Below, in pieces: positions 60,691 to 64,000 of a DNA stretch of 64,000 bases (the first letter of the stretch is position 1; every line of letters begins with the position of its first letter). The stretch comes from Temnothorax longispinosus. Taxonomy: Eukaryota; Arthropoda; Insecta; Hymenoptera; Formicidae. The stretch spans positions 15,284,600-15,348,599 of the forward strand of contig NC_092363.1 of assembly GCF_030848805.1 (NCBI RefSeq), written 5' to 3'. The notes below the pieces were generated by a model. The model was not told where the DNA came from and did no database searches. It saw only the letters and a program-made list of their open reading frames with translations. Position numbers and translations under genes: made by a program.

Positions 60691-63600
60691 AATTATTCCT
60701 TGGGGGCAGAAAGAAAACACCGACGGTTTGGTACGTAAGAAACCGATTCAATAAAGCTGTCGCCATTTTGGAGGTCCTTAGGGTACCGTAGCTCGTAACG
60801 TAACACGAAAGCAACTACGCAACGTGTAACACGAAAGTGTATAGAGGAGCACGTGGATGGGCGCGTATGTGGCGCTCCTTTTGCAAACTAGATTGTTCAT
60901 GTCTCGAACCAGTCTCGAACAGAATCCGTTGCATGTCGTGAATTTGTGCAACAGAAAGCCGCGACGAATAGAATTATGTGAATCTAGAGAACGATCACGT
61001 GAATTTAGAGAATATCTAGAGAATAATACACAGGGCGTGTCAAGTTCATTTTCATAACGTAAAAATTTATTTTCTGAAATAATAAATTTTTGGAGCAAAC
61101 TTTTTCTTAATAAAGATTTGATTGTCACGCAATCTTTAGGTCTATAATCTGTAACTGTATAGGTATGCAACGAATCTGAGACACTCTGCAAAGACATGGA
61201 TGATGAATGATGCCAAGAAGAGAGACAAAATTATTTGGCACAGCTTGCATGAAAGTACCGTGATTAATCTTAATAAATGAGGAGCAGTTTATCGCTTGGT
61301 AAAGCAGAATCATCAATGAATGCATTTATTAAACTCACTCATTTATTAAAAATTCTACTGAAAGTCGCAGTTTCAAAAGTGCGTATATCAGTAGATGGAA
61401 TTTTATGTAAAATGACCCAATGATATAAAAATATAAAAAATTATTACAGATATAAAAAAATAAAAAAATTTCCAATAATATTGTGAAATTTAAAAACTGA
61501 TAATAAATTTTATACAATCATAATTATTTTTTAGCTTTAATTTATTATATACTAGATAATTTCAAACAAAATTGAATGTTTCGAATATATAGTGTTCCTG
61601 GATGGAGTTGCACTTATCTACAACATTTTTTTCTGTATGTATTTCCAATACATTTTATAATACGTGATCACTGTGATATTTTGTATGTTATTCGATGACA
61701 TGCGAAACGCAGCAACTTCTTCGTTCATTATGTACTTGACTATTTTATATATTTATTTGTACTTTCAATTTTTTGTGATTAGAGAAGTTTCGTTTAAAGC
61801 ACACGCTCACATTGTTCGCGGCTCGGCGTTCACTGTCGCCATTGGTTGCAACCAACCCCTTCGTCGTAGTCGTTGTCGGCGCACGATTCTTCCTCTTTTT
61901 CTTTCAGGGCCACGATCGATCGGCGATCTCACGCCTTTTGACTCTCGCAAATTCGCACGGTAATGAACCGCGACCTATCTTACGAGACGCGCCCTGAACT
62001 CGGTATCGGATGTCCCGAGAAATCGCAAAAACACCGATCCTCGAGGTCCTCGCGATTATTGGTGACCAACCGCGAACCGACAGATGAAAAGTTTTCTCGC
62101 GAATGACAGTCTCAATTTTAGAAACTGTGGTTCGCGAACGTTGGCAAACGATCCCGATCACTCGCGGCTAAGTTGACATGGGTACTGCTGGTAGGTACCA
62201 CTTGATGTTCTGTCATGATCTTGCGTGAGAACGTGACGCGAAGGGAGAACGCGCGCCGCCGTCCAATTAGGTTTCGCGCGGGTCTCGAGGACGGGCGACG
62301 AGCACGGACTGGGCGCGACGTCGAATGAATTGATCGGCAGGTTCTCGCCCTTGCAGAACCCGCGGACGTAAGAAGGACGTCTTATCACCGTTCGCATGTG
62401 CGATCTTCCTTCGCCGAGAACGTGGACGGAGTGGCGAGTGACGGAGCTACCTGCCAGGCAGAACGGGGGACACTGCGACACTGATCAGGGCGCCGTGTAA
62501 CGGAAAGCCCATGCATTTCCCGAGCCCTCTCATAGCCCTCTCTTTCCCTCTCATTCCGGCACGCGTGCGCCCCGATAAGTCGTTCTTCCTTTCTCCTCTT
62601 GCCACGGCGGGCAATCCGCCAGCCAGCGGATTTGTCTCTTCCCCCGCGTCGCGATTGACGTGTGCATCCGTACTTCCGGTACGCCTTTATCCCGCCACTC
62701 GCAGAAGACTGGATGCGATCTTACCCCCTTGTCTTGTTTTTTTTTTAATTCGCAATAAATGCGTAGATGACCGAATTTACTGAGAGTACCCAGGATTCTA
62801 GAAAACCTCCCCACTGACAAAAGATTTTTAGTGGATTTTTAATTAGTCATGTCGCTAAGAGTTTATTTTTCGATCGATGGAAAAAATGTATTAAAACAGC
62901 AAGTCTGTTGTTTTTAAAGTTAAAGATCGATCGTCCTAGAAAAGGTATTAGTTCTCATTTAATTGAGAACTGAACTTCAAAAGAAGAGGATTAATTGACA
63001 TTACGGTTTAAATAGATAATTAATTAGATAATCAATTATTCGAATATTCGAGTGTGCTGCTTATTCTAATACTATTTCAGCGTTACGATCCATTTAAATT
63101 TATAGGACGTACATTTATTGCAGAGATGTCATGTATATATCGCCTCGATATGTCTTGCACGATTCATTAGTTACCGTTATTAATTAATCATTCTCACGCT
63201 AATTGTGGCCTCTCGTCTTCCCCCGGTAATTTCTCTCGCAGTCGGTTACGCAATTCTGACTAGTGTAAGTTAAAATGAAAAATACCGGGACTCAAGTTGC
63301 CTAATCGTAAAAGATATCGAGGATCTTCCGCGCCAGGAAATAAGTACGGAATGTCAGCTATTTGATGTTCACGTGCTATTAATTATTCTCTTACTGGCGG
63401 CTGCTTCCTTCTTCGAAGCAGGTTCTCGGAACATTGCGAAAGCTTGATGATCGCTAAACGAGCTCGCATGATACTATTTTCGGCACTGAATCTCGTGCGT
63501 TTTTACGCATTGCCATGTGCAACGAAAATGGCATAAACGCAGCTGCATCAGAGTTTCACTAGTCACAGTTCTCAATAGATTGATTTAAATACTAAAACGA

Positions 63601-64000
63601 ATATCTTAGATATTTCTTGAAATTTCGAGAGAATTTTCTGTGACAAATTTATGGATATCTATGTCAATGAATGTAACAATATTTTGTCATAATGTTAAAG
63701 CTAACGGATTATAGCATGCTTTCGCAAAATAAAGAAAAAGTTTCTGCGCAGCTTTAAAACGAACCTCCTGATGAAAAACGTCGGCGCTGTTATAAACCAG
63801 GGAAATTGATTTATTGGCGTTGATATAATTATTGCAACAACACCTGAGTACATGATAAAAATCTCTGCAATGTTGCAGTATCGGTTATCAATATATTGGA
63901 AATTCGGTGGCTATTCTGGTTTATATAAATAACTGAGCACGCGCGATGAGAACTCCTCTCCCGTTAAGCCTCACCGCCAAATGATGGGTGTGCTTGCTGA
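60691..64000. other. Intergenic; GC-rich patch at 61780-62760
   Basis: AT-rich overall. The CpG-rich stretch at about 61780-62760 has overlapping frames on both strands without family resemblance and may be a promoter or untranslated exon. I see no protein-coding gene or RNA gene I can support. Confidence 0.35.

Noticed and set aside
62158..62481. A 107-codon minus-strand gene in the 62-kb GC-rich patch
   Set aside because: It has a cysteine-poor, arginine-rich composition typical of random GC-rich frames, overlaps plus-strand frames, and resembles nothing known. Left as a possible promoter or untranslated exon.

Overview
The window is eukaryotic nuclear DNA from an insect, most probably a hymenopteran such as an ant (inference). 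The support is AT-rich intergenic DNA with CpG-rich promoter-like islands and no obvious CpG loss, short exons with GT/AG introns, tRNA-derived and hairpin transposons, and an ERG-type potassium channel of arthropod character. There are no operons. Gene models were built by hand from reading frames plus splice sites with matching codon phase.

Layout, left to right. (1) 1-1080, minus: 5' part of a CWC16/YJU2-family splicing factor (CCDC130/YJU2B), running off the left edge. (2) 1361-4256: repeat-rich DNA holding an old fragment of the large element described next, three hairpin MITE-like elements in a row, and a GC-rich promoter-like region with a possible plus-strand first coding exon. (3) 4259-11606: a 7.3-kb foldback element with two inverted arms of about 1.7 kb and, between them, about 25 head-to-tail copies of a 165-bp unit. 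It shows no transposase. This is the most unusual object in the window. (4) 12470-18624, minus: a five-exon gene for a predicted secreted protein of 599 residues that I cannot assign to a family. (5) 20349-20654: a tRNA-derived SINE with a perfect 19-bp target-site duplication. (6) 21350-21744: two GC-rich exon-like islands of unknown status. (7) 26457-39697, minus: an ERG (KCNH, Drosophila seizure-like) potassium channel in 14 coding exons plus a candidate short first exon. (8) 39.7-50.2 kb: intergenic, with an inverted-repeat MITE and a perfect hairpin near 48.4-48.75 kb. (9) 50190-57285, minus: a two-exon gene for an unrecognised, low-complexity protein of 576 residues, with a GC-rich island inside its intron. 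(10) 57.3-64 kb: no convincing gene.

The four better-supported genes are all on the minus strand and show no functional link. The channel is assembled in phase from S1 to the stop. No PAS (eag) exon was seen anywhere in the window, and a 16-codon first exon splices in phase onto the exon starting VLSLGADVLPEYK, like the short vertebrate ERG1b isoform. All splice junctions are inferred from sequence; no transcript was available.
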